DNA of 64,000 nt from Treponema sp. CETP13 (GCA_001885315.1 MLPZ01000012.1:62001-126000); one strand, 5' to 3'. Positions 25,805 through 35,032 are shown, counted from the stretch's first letter. A program made the numbers and translations. The notes: generated by a model not told the origin, from the sequence alone.

Positions 25805-26491
25805 TTACATTTTAATTGTGGTTGGTGGTGTTGTTCCGAAAATCTCAAGTAGTAATTGTGGTGTAATGTATATATCAATTCTATTTAATTTAGCGTTATT
25901 TTTATTAAGATCCTTACTTATTTTAATTGGATTTCCAGATCTTGTGCGTACTTGCGTTGTAAAAAAAGGTTTTGTTGTTAATGATAAATTATGATTTCTA
26001 ATAAAGGAATCTTTATCTTGATTTAAGTAGCTCGATGTTATATTCATGGTAATCATCTTGTTATTTGAGATCCATCCTTCTAAACCAATATTTAAATCTA
26101 GTCCAATTTGTTTTGTAAGCTTGTATCCCGATACGGTTTTTGCGATTATTGTTGTATAATTATTGCAAGTATTGCAAGAATTATATTTGTCTTGATAATT
26201 AAAAGTGTCAGTGGTTGGTAGGTTATTTCTAATAACTGTAATATTATATTGAATTTTTAGTTTGTAATTTTTTACTAATTTCTCTATAAAAAACAATTGT
26301 CCAGTGGGGATTTTTTTTATAATATCTAAATATGTTAATTTGTTTTTTAAAGAATTATTTTTTGCATAAAAGAAATTAGCTTTATAGATATTTTTTAATT
26401 GCATTGTTTTCAGTTGAAGAGCCTCCAAAGGAGTTATATTACAAAGTGTAAAGAAAATATAAATTACGAGAAAGCGTGTAAATTTTTTCAA
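25805..26491 (-). CDS. Small exported protein with secretin-like C-terminal half
   Basis: 228 residues with a signal peptide (about 5-24). From about residue 75 the order of motifs recalls the C-terminal domain of secretins: a strand LKIQYNITVI, then IGLDLNIGLEGWI, ITMNITSSYL, TTQVRTRSGNPIKIS and a final DIYITPQLLLEI, the counterpart of the usual TPQ/TPR end. The protein is far shorter than secretins and has no N domains, and a CxxC (CNTC near 110) is unusual. The start is a TTG at 26491 with GGAG 5 nt upstream. It is very rich in Asn, Lys, Ile and Thr. The assignment is by pattern only. Confidence 0.4.
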   Translation of the reverse strand: MKKFTRFLVIYIFFTLCNITPLEALQLKTMQLKNIYKANFFYAKNNSLKNKLTYLDIIKKIPTGQLFFIEKLVKNYKLKIQYNITVIRNNLPTTDTFNYQDKYNSCNTCNNYTTIIAKTVSGYKLTKQIGLDLNIGLEGWISNNKMITMNITSSYLNQDKDSFIRNHNLSLTTKPFFTTQVRTRSGNPIKISKDLNKNNAKLNRIDIYITPQLLLEIFGTTPPTTIKM

Positions 26492-26643
26492 AACGGCTCC
26501 TTTTTACTAGTGTTTTCTTTGTAAAATATGAGCATATACTGTTATAGTAAAATTTGATTCATTAATAAAATGTTTTTCTTAAGATTATTTTCCGTAAAAA
26601 GACGCTAAGATACATATTAAAAGCAAAGAAAAAAAATATCTAC

Positions 26644-26678
26644 TTGACTGATTGTTTAAATTCACGTACCATTTAAAT
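26644..26678 (+). promoter_or_regulatory. phoH promoter placing +1 on a GTG start
   Basis: TTGACT (26644-26649), 17 nt, TACCAT (26667-26672), 6 nt, then GTG at 26679. No Shine-Dalgarno sequence is present. Confidence 0.45.
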
Positions 26679-27638
26679 GTGGAACTACCTTATACAATCG
26701 TTGTACCCGATCAAGATTTATTAAGTAGGCTTTGTGGTACAAACGACAGTAATTTGAGACTCATAGAAGAATATTTAGGAACATCTGTTTTTTCACGAGG
26801 CAATGAATTGTCTGTGTCAGAAGACAATCCAGAAATACAGCGTCAATTTAAACATCTTATAGATAGAATTACTGATGAAGTCCTTGATGGGAATGTTGTA
26901 GATAGTCATTTAGTTTCTTCTATAATTAATACTACTATTTTGGATGGAGAAGATGAGCATGCATTTTTTTCTAAATCTAGTATAGTTATACCTGGTAGTT
27001 TTAAGCGTGTGTATCCAAAATCTATTCAGCAAGCGAGGTTGGTGCAAGCTCTTCGTTCCTATGATATGGTGTTTTGTGTAGGACCGGCTGGGTCTGGAAA
27101 GACTTTTTTAATGATGGCAGAAGCATTAAATTTACTTTTAAGCCATAAAAAATCAAAGATTGTGATTAGTCGACCTGTAGTTGAAGCTGGTGAAAGTCTT
27201 GGATATCTTCCAGGAAATATGGAAGAAAAGGTAAGCCCTTATTTACGACCTTTGTATGATACTGCTGAGAGTTTATTACCTAAAGAAACTGTACAAAGAT
27301 TTTTTGATTTAGGAGCTATAGAAATAGCTCCTTTGGCTTATATGAGAGGACGAACGTTAAATGATTGTGTAATAATATTAGATGAAGCACAAAACACAAC
27401 GTGTCGACAAATGAAAATGTTTTTAACTCGAATGGGAGAGAATTCTAAGGTTTTTGTAACGGGCGATATTACTCAAACTGATTTACCTAAACGTACTATG
27501 TCTGGTCTAGTGGAGGCTATTAATATTTTAAAAAATATTGATGAAATTAAGACTATTACAATGGATTCAGAATCTGTAGTGCGAAATCTACTTGTCAAAA
27601 AAATTGTACAAGCGTATGAAGACTATGGAGATAATTAA
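26679..27638 (+). CDS. ybeZ: PhoH-like ATPase (YbeZ)
   Basis: A cytoplasmic P-loop ATPase linked to rRNA maturation and RNA handling together with YbeY. Walker A is GPAGSGKTFLMM (near 138), Walker B VIILDEAQNTT (near 240), with the downstream VTGDITQTDLP. I choose the GTG at 26679 (ELPYTIVVPDQDLL), which matches the family start and gives 319 residues; a longer frame begins at TTG 26652 inside the promoter. It is first in the conserved order phoH-pgpH-ybeY-corC and overlaps the next gene. Confidence 0.88.
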   Translation: MELPYTIVVPDQDLLSRLCGTNDSNLRLIEEYLGTSVFSRGNELSVSEDNPEIQRQFKHLIDRITDEVLDGNVVDSHLVSSIINTTILDGEDEHAFFSKSSIVIPGSFKRVYPKSIQQARLVQALRSYDMVFCVGPAGSGKTFLMMAEALNLLLSHKKSKIVISRPVVEAGESLGYLPGNMEEKVSPYLRPLYDTAESLLPKETVQRFFDLGAIEIAPLAYMRGRTLNDCVIILDEAQNTTCRQMKMFLTRMGENSKVFVTGDITQTDLPKRTMSGLVEAINILKNIDEIKTITMDSESVVRNLLVKKIVQAYEDYGDN

Positions 27639-29289
27639 AATTAATACAAAACAAACAAATAAAGATTATTTTAAAGGTTATTTTTCTTCGCACGGAATTC
27701 AAATTGTAATATTTGTTATAACTTTTGTTTTAATGAGTGTTGTGTCTTTTTTTAATATTGCAACGTCAAAAACAATTGTAACTTTTGATATTAATGAATA
27801 CGAAGTAGGGCAAGTTGCAGATCGTACAATTACAGCTTCTAAAACAATACCCGAAGATGATGAATATTCCTTTTCTATTTATAAAGGTGAAACAATTATT
27901 AAAAAAGGATTTGCTATTTCAGAGGCTGGAATGCAAAAATTAGAAAGAATGGCTTCTGCACCTTTATATATCGACTGGCGTGCATTTGCTAATTCTATGC
28001 TTGTATTTTTGCTTGTCATATCTCTTGCTGTATTTTTATATTCGAAACCTGTTTGTGGTTATAATATACAAGTAAAAGAGCAGATTTTTCTGTCTATTAT
28101 GTTTATTCTTGTTTTTGCTATAACAGTTTTTGCCTCTAAATTTTCAACGTTTTCTACTCCCTTTATGCTCCCGGTTATAATACCGTCTTCTTTTGTAATA
28201 ATTCTAATTACAGTTCTGTTTGGACAAAAGTCTGCAATAAATTTTTCGTTTATTTTAGGTCTAGGTGTTTTATATGCAGCTCCCGTCAGTGTTGTACCAT
28301 CTCTCTTTGTTTTATGTGCTGGGATTGCAACAGTTAGAATTATGCGTTCTATTCAACATAGAATGGATATGGTTTCTGTCTCTATTGTGCTTGGATTTTT
28401 AGAAGCGGCTTTTTTGTTTGTCTTTAAAATTGTCTATAATAATATTGATTCGACAACATTGTTTGCTGTTTTAGGTGTGGCTTTAAATGGTTTTTTATCT
28501 GGCATCCTTGCATTGGGATTTTTAACTCCTTTAGAGTCTTTGTTGAATACTCCTTCAATTTTTCGTCTTACAGATTTATCAGACCTAAATAATCCTCTTA
28601 TGCGAAAAATGTTATTGGTAGCTCCAGGAACTTATAATCATTCACTACTTGTAGCGCAATTAGCAGAAGCTGCATGTGAGACAATTGGTGCAAATGCTAT
28701 ATTGGCACGGGTTGGAGCTTATTATCATGACATAGGGAAAATGGAACAACCTGAATATTTTGCCGAAAATCAACAAGGTGAAAATAAACATGATGATATT
28801 AATCCCAAAATGTCTGTGCTAGTTGTTAGAAGCCACGTAAAAAAAGGTGTTGAGAAAGCTCATGCAATGCGGTTACCAAAAGAAGTTATTGATATAATTG
28901 AGCAACATCACGGGAATAGTTTAATTCAGTTTTTTTATTATGCAGCAAAAAAACAGGGCTTAGAAGTAACAAAAGAAGATTATTCTTATATGGGTAAGCC
29001 TCCAACTTCTAGAGAGGCTGCAATTATAATGCTTGCAGATACAGTTGAGGCTGCATGTCGTTCTTTAGAAAACCCTTCTGTTCCTCGATTAGAAAAATTT
29101 ATTAATAAATTAGTAGAAAAAAAGAACGAAGATCATCAACTCGATAAATCGGGTTTAACATTTGCCGATATTGACGGAATTCAGCAAAGTTTTGTTACTA
29201 TATTGGCAGGCTATTACCATTCGAGAGTGAAATACCCTAACCAAACAGATCCAGATGAAGATGAGGTTCCTACAGTTCATGAAAAATAA
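27616..29289 (+). CDS. pgpH: 7TM-HD domain phosphohydrolase (PgpH/YqfF family)
   Basis: A membrane protein with an N-terminal span (about 25-45), an extracytoplasmic domain, seven spans (about 120-310) and a C-terminal HD domain (about 330-530). The HD metal ligands are in GTYNHSLLVAQL, YYHDIGKMEQP and IEQHHGNSLIQFF. Family members hydrolyse cyclic di-AMP, so this would set second-messenger levels; no cyclase lies in the window. The start is either ATG 27616 or 27625, both inside the end of phoH, so translation is coupled. Confidence 0.9.
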   Translation: MKTMEIIKINTKQTNKDYFKGYFSSHGIQIVIFVITFVLMSVVSFFNIATSKTIVTFDINEYEVGQVADRTITASKTIPEDDEYSFSIYKGETIIKKGFAISEAGMQKLERMASAPLYIDWRAFANSMLVFLLVISLAVFLYSKPVCGYNIQVKEQIFLSIMFILVFAITVFASKFSTFSTPFMLPVIIPSSFVIILITVLFGQKSAINFSFILGLGVLYAAPVSVVPSLFVLCAGIATVRIMRSIQHRMDMVSVSIVLGFLEAAFLFVFKIVYNNIDSTTLFAVLGVALNGFLSGILALGFLTPLESLLNTPSIFRLTDLSDLNNPLMRKMLLVAPGTYNHSLLVAQLAEAACETIGANAILARVGAYYHDIGKMEQPEYFAENQQGENKHDDINPKMSVLVVRSHVKKGVEKAHAMRLPKEVIDIIEQHHGNSLIQFFYYAAKKQGLEVTKEDYSYMGKPPTSREAAIIMLADTVEAACRSLENPSVPRLEKFINKLVEKKNEDHQLDKSGLTFADIDGIQQSFVTILAGYYHSRVKYPNQTDPDEDEVPTVHEK

Positions 29290-29794
29290 TATTCTTATTT
29301 CTACCGATGATATAGAACTTCCTTTTTCTACAGAAAATATAAAATTTTTTTTAGATATGCTTTTAGAAAAACGAAATCATGTTGGGTGGGAAGTTTCGAT
29401 ACTTTTTTGTTCTGATGATAGTATGCGACAGTATAATAACACATATCGACATATCGATTCTTCGACAGATATTCTTTCTTTTCAATCTGGTGATATGTAT
29501 ATTGATGAAGAAAAAAATGAATGGTATACAGCTGGTGATATTGCAATTTCTCTTGCTACAATGTATCGCAACTGTGAAGAGTTTAATGTTACTGCAAATG
29601 AAGAATTGAAGCGACTTTTAATTCATGGTATTCTTCATCTAGAAGGTATGGACCATGGTGATGCACATATAACTGCTCAGGCACATATTACTGCTGATAC
29701 AACTGGAACTGATACAAATGATGATATGTTAGAAATGCAAGAATCAATAGTAAAAGATGTTTCAGATTTTATATTAATTAAGGGAAAAAAATAA
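29279..29794 (+). CDS. ybeY: Endoribonuclease / rRNA maturation factor YbeY
   Basis: A zinc-dependent factor for 16S rRNA 3' processing and 70S quality control. The metal signature HGILHLEGMDHGDAH is intact (near 112-126), and STDILSFQSGD matches the family. The ATG at 29279 overlaps the pgpH stop; another ATG at 29255 is in frame and cannot be excluded. An insertion rich in Ala/His/Thr (AHITAQAHITADTTGT) follows the metal motif. Third gene of the phoH cluster. Confidence 0.93.
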   Translation: MKNNILISTDDIELPFSTENIKFFLDMLLEKRNHVGWEVSILFCSDDSMRQYNNTYRHIDSSTDILSFQSGDMYIDEEKNEWYTAGDIAISLATMYRNCEEFNVTANEELKRLLIHGILHLEGMDHGDAHITAQAHITADTTGTDTNDDMLEMQESIVKDVSDFILIKGKK

Positions 29795-30613
29795 ATGGGA
29801 ATTTTGCACAAATTATTTACGATTTCTAAAGATGAGGATCCTCACTCTAGCAATCCTGCTGGGGCAGGAGAAGAACAAGAGCAGAAGGCCCGACTAGAAG
29901 AGAAACGCGATATGATTCGTGGAATTGAGGAACTTGCTGAAACGTCTGTAAAAGAAGTTATGATTCCTCGTATCGATGTAGATTTTTTATCAGTTTCAAC
30001 TCCAGAAGCAGAACTCTTGGCAAAGATAGCTGAAAGTGGACATTCTCGTTTCCCTGTATATTCTGATTCAATTGATAATGTTATAGGTGTTCTATATGTA
30101 AAAGATCTTATAAATGCTTTTAGTCGAAAAGAGCCTGTAGATTTGGAAAATATTATAAGAAAAGGTTTTTTTGTTCCTGAGTCTAAACGTATTGATTCTC
30201 TATTACGAGAATTTAAACGACGGCATGTACATATAGCTATAGCTATTGATGAATATGGTGGAATTTCAGGTATTGTTTGTATGGAAGATATAATCGAAGA
30301 AATTGTTGGTGATATTCAGGATGAGTTTGATCATGAAAGTGAAGATATTTTGAACTTAGGAGAGAATATTTGGCTTTGTGATGCACGAGTGAGCCTTGAT
30401 GATTTAAATGAACTAGAAGAGTTTAAGGAAAACACATTTCCTACTGACGATTTTGATACTTTAGGTGGCTTTGTATTTGATTTGTTTGGAAAAATTCCTG
30501 TAAAATACGAAAAAGCAAGCTGGAATAATTATGATTTTATTGTGCAAGATATGGAAGGACATAAAGTTAATCAAATAAAAATAATAAAAAAAAGTGGAGA
30601 TACTAGCGAGTGA
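29795..30613 (+). CDS. corC: CBS-domain protein of the CorC/HlyC family
   Basis: 272 residues: an N-terminal charged segment, a tandem CBS pair (about 55-180: VKEVMIPRIDVDFLSV, HSRFPVYSDSIDNVIGV, IAIDEYGGISGIV) and a C-terminal CorC_HlyC domain (about 190-270). There are no membrane spans. The family is tied to Mg/Co efflux and nucleotide sensing, and regularly follows ybeY. The ATG directly follows the ybeY stop. Confidence 0.88.
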   Translation: MGILHKLFTISKDEDPHSSNPAGAGEEQEQKARLEEKRDMIRGIEELAETSVKEVMIPRIDVDFLSVSTPEAELLAKIAESGHSRFPVYSDSIDNVIGVLYVKDLINAFSRKEPVDLENIIRKGFFVPESKRIDSLLREFKRRHVHIAIAIDEYGGISGIVCMEDIIEEIVGDIQDEFDHESEDILNLGENIWLCDARVSLDDLNELEEFKENTFPTDDFDTLGGFVFDLFGKIPVKYEKASWNNYDFIVQDMEGHKVNQIKIIKKSGDTSE

Positions 30614-32622
30614 GAAAATTATGTTGTACCTGTATTGTACTTGTAATGTTTTTTGGCCTTTTTGCAGCAACTGCACCCGAACTATACCAGAAGGGACAAG
30701 AATATCAGTCTAAAGAAGACTGGTATAGCGCAATTGAGGCTTATCAGGAAGCCTTAAAACTAAATTATGCTTATGGTGAAGTATGGTTTGCTCTTGCTGA
30801 GTGCAGTTATGCTACTTCTCAGTATGAATTAGCATTAAATTATCTTGTATCAGCTGAAAAATATCTAAGCACAAGTAGAGATGTTTTAAATCTTCGAGGG
30901 TTTGCACTTTTGGGAATGGAGAACATAGATGATGCCCATACTCAATTTCTTCAGGTTTTAGAAGAGTATCCCAATGATATTCAGGCTCGCTTTGGGCTTG
31001 GAGAACTTGATCTCTTAGATGGGAAATATTCTGGGGCTGAAAAGTACTATACAGAGGCTCTTAAACGAGAAGGTCAAAATAGAAAAGCCTTGCTTGCGTT
31101 AGCTCTTTTGTCAGATAAACTTGGAAAAACCGAGGCTGCGCACGAATATATAAAGAAAGCTCTTAAATATCATAGTGGTAGTGCAGAGGTACATTACTTC
31201 TCTGGTTACATTGAAGCTCGTGAAGGGAATCTCGATATTGCAGAAGGTTATTTGCGAACTGCAATAATCTTAAATGGTGACTATGATAAAGCTTATACTC
31301 TTTTGGCCAGTATTTTATTTGCAGAAGGACGGTATCAAGAAACTATTGATATTTGCGATTATCGTATTTCTGTTGATAGAAATATTTCGTTAGCTTGGTA
31401 CCTTAAGGGGCTTTCATATAGGCAACTGAATAATACAGATAAAGCTATTTCAGCATTAAAATCTGGCCTTGAAATTGCACCTAGAGATGAAGTTATCCGT
31501 GCTGCATTAGAAATGATTGTTGATGAATCATTAGAATTAGAAGATTCCCAACGAACGTCGTTGTCTTTGTATCATCAAAAAAAAGGTGATGAGTATGATA
31601 CCCTTTTTTATGCTGATCAAGCAAAGTTTGAATATTTGAACGCTTTATTATTGAATCCTGAAAATACAGAGGCTCGATTATCTTATGCAAATATTTTAGA
31701 GCATGCTGGATTTAACGAGGCATATCTTTCTCAACTTGAATTTATTCAAGACCAAGGATTTGCTACACAAAAAATGGAAGATGAAATAGAAGCTTTACAA
31801 ACTGAAATGAAAGTTACAATTCCTAAAAAATGGGATGTAGATACTCTCTATCTTGATAAAAATAGGTGGGATGTTGAGCTTTTTTATACTGATTCTCAAA
31901 TTGAATTATTACATGCTCAAGTACAGGAAATTTGTGCTCAACGTATAAGTTCTTATATGCGTTCAATTCCATCTGTAAACCTTACTGTGTCAGAAAGTTC
32001 TAGTTTTTCAAATGCATTTAAAACAGCATATCTTAACAAAAAAGATTATTTTATATTACTTGATTTTAGTGAAACAGATCGCGAAATAACAATTAATGCT
32101 GAACTGTATTCTGCAAAAAGTGGAAATCTACTCAATTCTTATACGGTATATCGTACTGGAAATGATCGTTTTTCTATTGCAATACTTAAGTTTGCAGATT
32201 TGTTACTTGCAGACTTACCAGAGAAAGGCACAATAATAGATCGAAATGTTAGTACAGTGCTTATAGACTTAGGTACTCGCGATGGAGTTTCTGTTGGTGA
32301 TACATTTACAATAATAAAAAAAGGTACTTTGCAACAAAAAGCTACAGAATTGGGTTTGTCATGGAGTAAAAATAATGAGCTTGGAACTCTTACAATCACG
32401 AATGTGGGAGAAGAGATTTCAGAGGCTACTGCTAAAAAAACAGGTTTTTATGACGTGATTAATATTGGAGATGAAATAGTTTTAATCAAAAAAAGTGCAG
32501 ACGATGATTCAGAAAATACTAGCGCGGTGAATACTAAAGATACTGAATCGGAACAGCAGTCTTTTACATTGCAAAAACAAGCTCCTGTTTTATATGAATT
32601 AATTCAATCAATAGCTAATTAG
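30610..32622 (+). CDS. Exported TPR-repeat protein
   Basis: 670 residues, GTG start at 30610 overlapping the corC stop by 4 nt. A signal peptide (about 5-20, ending LFAATA) is followed by at least eight tetratricopeptide repeats to about 390 (for example YQKGQEYQSKEDWYSAIEAY and AWYLKGLSYRQLNNTDKAIS). A C-terminal half (about 400-650) contains a beta-rich domain with TVLIDLGTRDGVSVGDTF. That segment resembles domains in outer-membrane-associated proteins that bind penicillin-binding-protein activators or peptidoglycan, but I cannot name it. Probably a periplasmic scaffold. It converges on the next gene and overlaps it by 8 nt. Confidence 0.75.
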   Translation: MRKLCCTCIVLVMFFGLFAATAPELYQKGQEYQSKEDWYSAIEAYQEALKLNYAYGEVWFALAECSYATSQYELALNYLVSAEKYLSTSRDVLNLRGFALLGMENIDDAHTQFLQVLEEYPNDIQARFGLGELDLLDGKYSGAEKYYTEALKREGQNRKALLALALLSDKLGKTEAAHEYIKKALKYHSGSAEVHYFSGYIEAREGNLDIAEGYLRTAIILNGDYDKAYTLLASILFAEGRYQETIDICDYRISVDRNISLAWYLKGLSYRQLNNTDKAISALKSGLEIAPRDEVIRAALEMIVDESLELEDSQRTSLSLYHQKKGDEYDTLFYADQAKFEYLNALLLNPENTEARLSYANILEHAGFNEAYLSQLEFIQDQGFATQKMEDEIEALQTEMKVTIPKKWDVDTLYLDKNRWDVELFYTDSQIELLHAQVQEICAQRISSYMRSIPSVNLTVSESSSFSNAFKTAYLNKKDYFILLDFSETDREITINAELYSAKSGNLLNSYTVYRTGNDRFSIAILKFADLLLADLPEKGTIIDRNVSTVLIDLGTRDGVSVGDTFTIIKKGTLQQKATELGLSWSKNNELGTLTITNVGEEISEATAKKTGFYDVINIGDEIVLIKKSADDDSENTSAVNTKDTESEQQSFTLQKQAPVLYELIQSIAN

Positions 32623-33541
32623 TCATATATTTGTTGAGTGTTTCTTCAAGCCATTTTCGTGAAATTGGTTTATATATTTCTTCAGATATGAGAAAACAGT
32701 CAATTGCTTTTCTATAATCTCCTTGGTAATAATATGCTTCGCCGAGATAAAAATTTGCTCTTGCTACAATCTCATCTGGTCTTGCTACTTGTAAAAGGTT
32801 TGTTAATTCTGCTTTTACAGAGTCCCAGTCTTTTTTTTGAAAATAAGAGTCTATGATGAAATATAAAGAATAATCACTTCCTATAGATTGTTCTCCATTT
32901 ATTTCATTTTCAAATACATATGGTTCAATCGTAGGGGAAGGGATGGTACTAGATCCCATTTTTTCTGCTACTTTTTTTGCCTCGGAAGAAATGGTTCCAG
33001 CATCTTGTTTAGATTGTAATGGTAATATATGCAAACATGGCAAAGGAGTTTCTCTCATGCTGTCAATGTTTTTTGACCTAGATTGTTTTGTATTCTCTTT
33101 GTTTGTTTCAGTTTGTTCTATTGATTTAGAAGCTGGAACTTCGATCTTGCAAGGTAGAACTGTTGCGTTAACCGATGGAATTAGTATGTCAAATACACTT
33201 CCATCGTTGTTTTGGGCAATCACAGCATACCAATAATTTTTATAATCTACAACTTTATCTTGTATTCTAGTTGTTGTTGCAGGGACAGTTGCTATCAATT
33301 GTGCGTTTGTTAAAGTTGGCGTGTTTTCGAACGCTTCTGTTTGACGGTAGACTTTTAAAAAGGCCACATTAGAAAATCTAGAGTTTTGAGGAATAGTCCA
33401 TGTAACTTCTATTGCTGTGTTATCATCGCTAACAGAACTTGCGATTGAACTTATAATTGGCCGAGAGCTCTGAGAAAGTAACGGACTAGTAAAAAAAAGT
33501 ACGCAGATAAAAATAGAGACAAACGTTTTAATTTTTTTCAT
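32615..33541 (-). CDS. Exported protein with FN3-like domain and C-terminal TPR-like region
   Basis: 308 residues from the ATG at 33541 (MKKIKTFV), which starts a clear signal peptide ending SPLLSQSS; the 14 in-frame codons upstream are in the promoter. Residues about 25-130 look like a fibronectin type III fold (AIEVTWTIPQNS, VYRQTEAF, YKNYWYAVIAQNNDGS). A Ser/Glu-rich linker follows, and about 215-300 forms helical repeats (FYLGEAYYYQGDYRKAIDCF). Periplasmic or surface scaffold suggested; role unknown. There is no ribosome site. TTGTCA, 17 nt, CATTAT and 6 nt place the transcript start on the ATG. Confidence 0.65.
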   Translation of the reverse strand: MKKIKTFVSIFICVLFFTSPLLSQSSRPIISSIASSVSDDNTAIEVTWTIPQNSRFSNVAFLKVYRQTEAFENTPTLTNAQLIATVPATTTRIQDKVVDYKNYWYAVIAQNNDGSVFDILIPSVNATVLPCKIEVPASKSIEQTETNKENTKQSRSKNIDSMRETPLPCLHILPLQSKQDAGTISSEAKKVAEKMGSSTIPSPTIEPYVFENEINGEQSIGSDYSLYFIIDSYFQKKDWDSVKAELTNLLQVARPDEIVARANFYLGEAYYYQGDYRKAIDCFLISEEIYKPISRKWLEETLNKYMTN

Positions 33542-33547
33542 AACTAT

Positions 33548-33598
33548 ATAATGCGATAAAAAAAGATATTTGACAAGACACAAACTTTATTTTATCTT
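33548..33598. promoter_or_regulatory. Divergent leaderless promoter pair sharing one -35 element
   Basis: Plus strand: TTGACA (33570-33575), 17 nt, TATCTT (33593-33598), 6 nt, ATG 33605. Minus strand: TTGTCA (33576-33571), 17 nt, CATTAT (33553-33548), 6 nt, ATG 33541. The two -35 hexamers overlap by five of six bases, so RNA polymerase cannot occupy both at once. Confidence 0.55.
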
Positions 33599-33604
33599 GT
33601 ATAT

Positions 33605-33892
33605 ATGTTTGTTTCAGTTATATTAGATCCGGGAAGTGTAGAATCCTCTCGTTCACTTGTTGCAATCCTTATGCAATACGACTTTAAAAAAGTGCAGCGT
33701 GCTTGTTGGGAACATACTGCAATTACAGAAAAAAAACTGCATACATTAAAAAAGGATATAGATAGGGTAACTGACTATTATGATACGATACGTATGTATC
33801 AATATCCTGTACAAGGACTAATGGCTGTCACAGAATTAGAAAAAAAACGTTGGAAACGCTGTGTCCTTCGCCCTTATGAAATAAAAAAATAA
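33605..33892 (+). CDS. Stand-alone Cas2-like small protein
   Basis: 95 residues. The order of elements follows a Cas2 ferredoxin-like fold: first strand FVSVILDP with an Asp at position 8, a helix with Arg (SRSLVAILMQYDFKKVQ), a second strand RACWEHTA, a helix KKLHTLKKDIDRV and a strand DTIRMYQYPV. No cas1, effector or repeat array is in the window, so a CRISPR role is unlikely; an RNA- or DNA-binding or nuclease role is possible. It sits directly ahead of prfB in the same direction. The transcript is predicted to begin on the ATG. The fold call rests on motif spacing only. Confidence 0.5.
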   Translation: MFVSVILDPGSVESSRSLVAILMQYDFKKVQRACWEHTAITEKKLHTLKKDIDRVTDYYDTIRMYQYPVQGLMAVTELEKKRWKRCVLRPYEIKK

Positions 33893-33906
33893 ATAACGGA
33901 GATTTT

Positions 33907-35032
33907 ATGTTAGAAGATTATAAGATGCCTATTGTTTCGCTAAATGAGGAAGTTCTTTCTGTTTGGGGGCGTCTTTGACGTTGCATCTGTAGAAGAAAAA
34001 ATAGCTAAAAATGAAGCCCTTACTCTATTACCAGATTTTTGGAATGATTCTGAAAATGCAGAAAAAGTTATGGCTTCTATTAAAAATTTAAAAAATAAAA
34101 TTGAACCTTGGAGAAATTTGGTCTCTGAACTTGAGGATTTAAAAACTCTTTTTGAACTTGCTACAGAGAGTGGAGATAAAGAATTCGAAGATGAAGTTGA
34201 ATCTTCTTATAATGCAATAAAATCAAAATATGAAAAATTACGCATTCTCAATTTGTTATCGGATGAAGTAGACAAAAATAATGCTTTTTTGACTGTTCAT
34301 TCTGGGGCTGGTGGTACAGAATCCTGTGATTGGGTAAAAATGTTGTGTCGAATGTATACCAGATGGGCAGAAAACAAAGACTATAAAGTTCAAATAGTAG
34401 ATTTGCTAGAGGCAGAGGGGGGGTACAAATCGGTAACTATTCAAATTTTGGGTCATTATGCGTATGGGTTTTTAAAAGGTGAAGCTGGCGTGCATAGGTT
34501 AGTTAGAATCAGCCCATTTGATTCTAATGCTCGGCGACATACAACTTTTGCTTCTGTGTATGTGTTTCCAGAATTAGATGATTCCATTAATGTTGATGTG
34601 CGTCCTGAAGATTTACGTATAGATACTTTTCGATCAGGTGGAGCTGGTGGACAGCATGTAAATAAAACAGATTCAGCTGTTCGTTTTACTCATTTACCAA
34701 CGGGAATAGTGGTAGCATGTCAGACGGAACGAAGTCAGATAATGAATAGACAAACAGCGATGAGTATGTTAAAAGCCCGTTTGTATGATTATTATAAAGC
34801 TAAAAAAGAAAAAGAAAATTCTAAATTTGATCAAGAAAAACGAGATATCTCTTTTGGAAGTCAAATTCGCTCGTATGTTTTTCAACCATACACAATGGTA
34901 AAAGATCATAGGACATTGTGTGAAACTGGGAATGTCCAAGGAGTTATGGATGGGGCGATAGATTCGTTTATCGAAAGTTGGTTAACAAAAAAATGGGAAA
35001 AATCAGGTGGTTCAAGTGAGCAAAATAAGTAG
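33907..35032 (+). CDS. prfB: Peptide chain release factor 2, with programmed +1 frameshift
   Basis: RF2 ends translation at UGA and UAA. From the ATG at 33907 (GGAG upstream) codons 1-23 lead to an in-frame TGA at 33976-33978 within CTTTGAC, preceded by a GGGGG stretch. Slipping +1 on CTT-T continues as GAC (33977) into the main frame, giving about 374 residues. This is the classic autoregulatory site: low RF2 favours the shift. The SPF stop-recognition motif (VRISPFDSNARRHT) and the catalytic GGQ (SGGAGGQHVNKTDSAV) are present. Calling the gene from 33944 would lose the true N terminus. It overlaps the next gene. Confidence 0.96.
33970..33979 (+). other. prfB recoding site
   Basis: C GTC TTT GAC in the context CTT-TGA-C; the slippery CTT is at 33973-33975 and the UGA codon at 33976-33978. 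The G-run at 33965-33969 is the internal Shine-Dalgarno-like stimulator, close to the usual AGGGGG. Confidence 0.93.

Noticed and set aside
33944-34000. prfB start at an in-frame codon after the frameshift
   Set aside because: The CTTTGAC recoding site and the upstream ATG at 33907 with ribosome site give a full RF2 N terminus.
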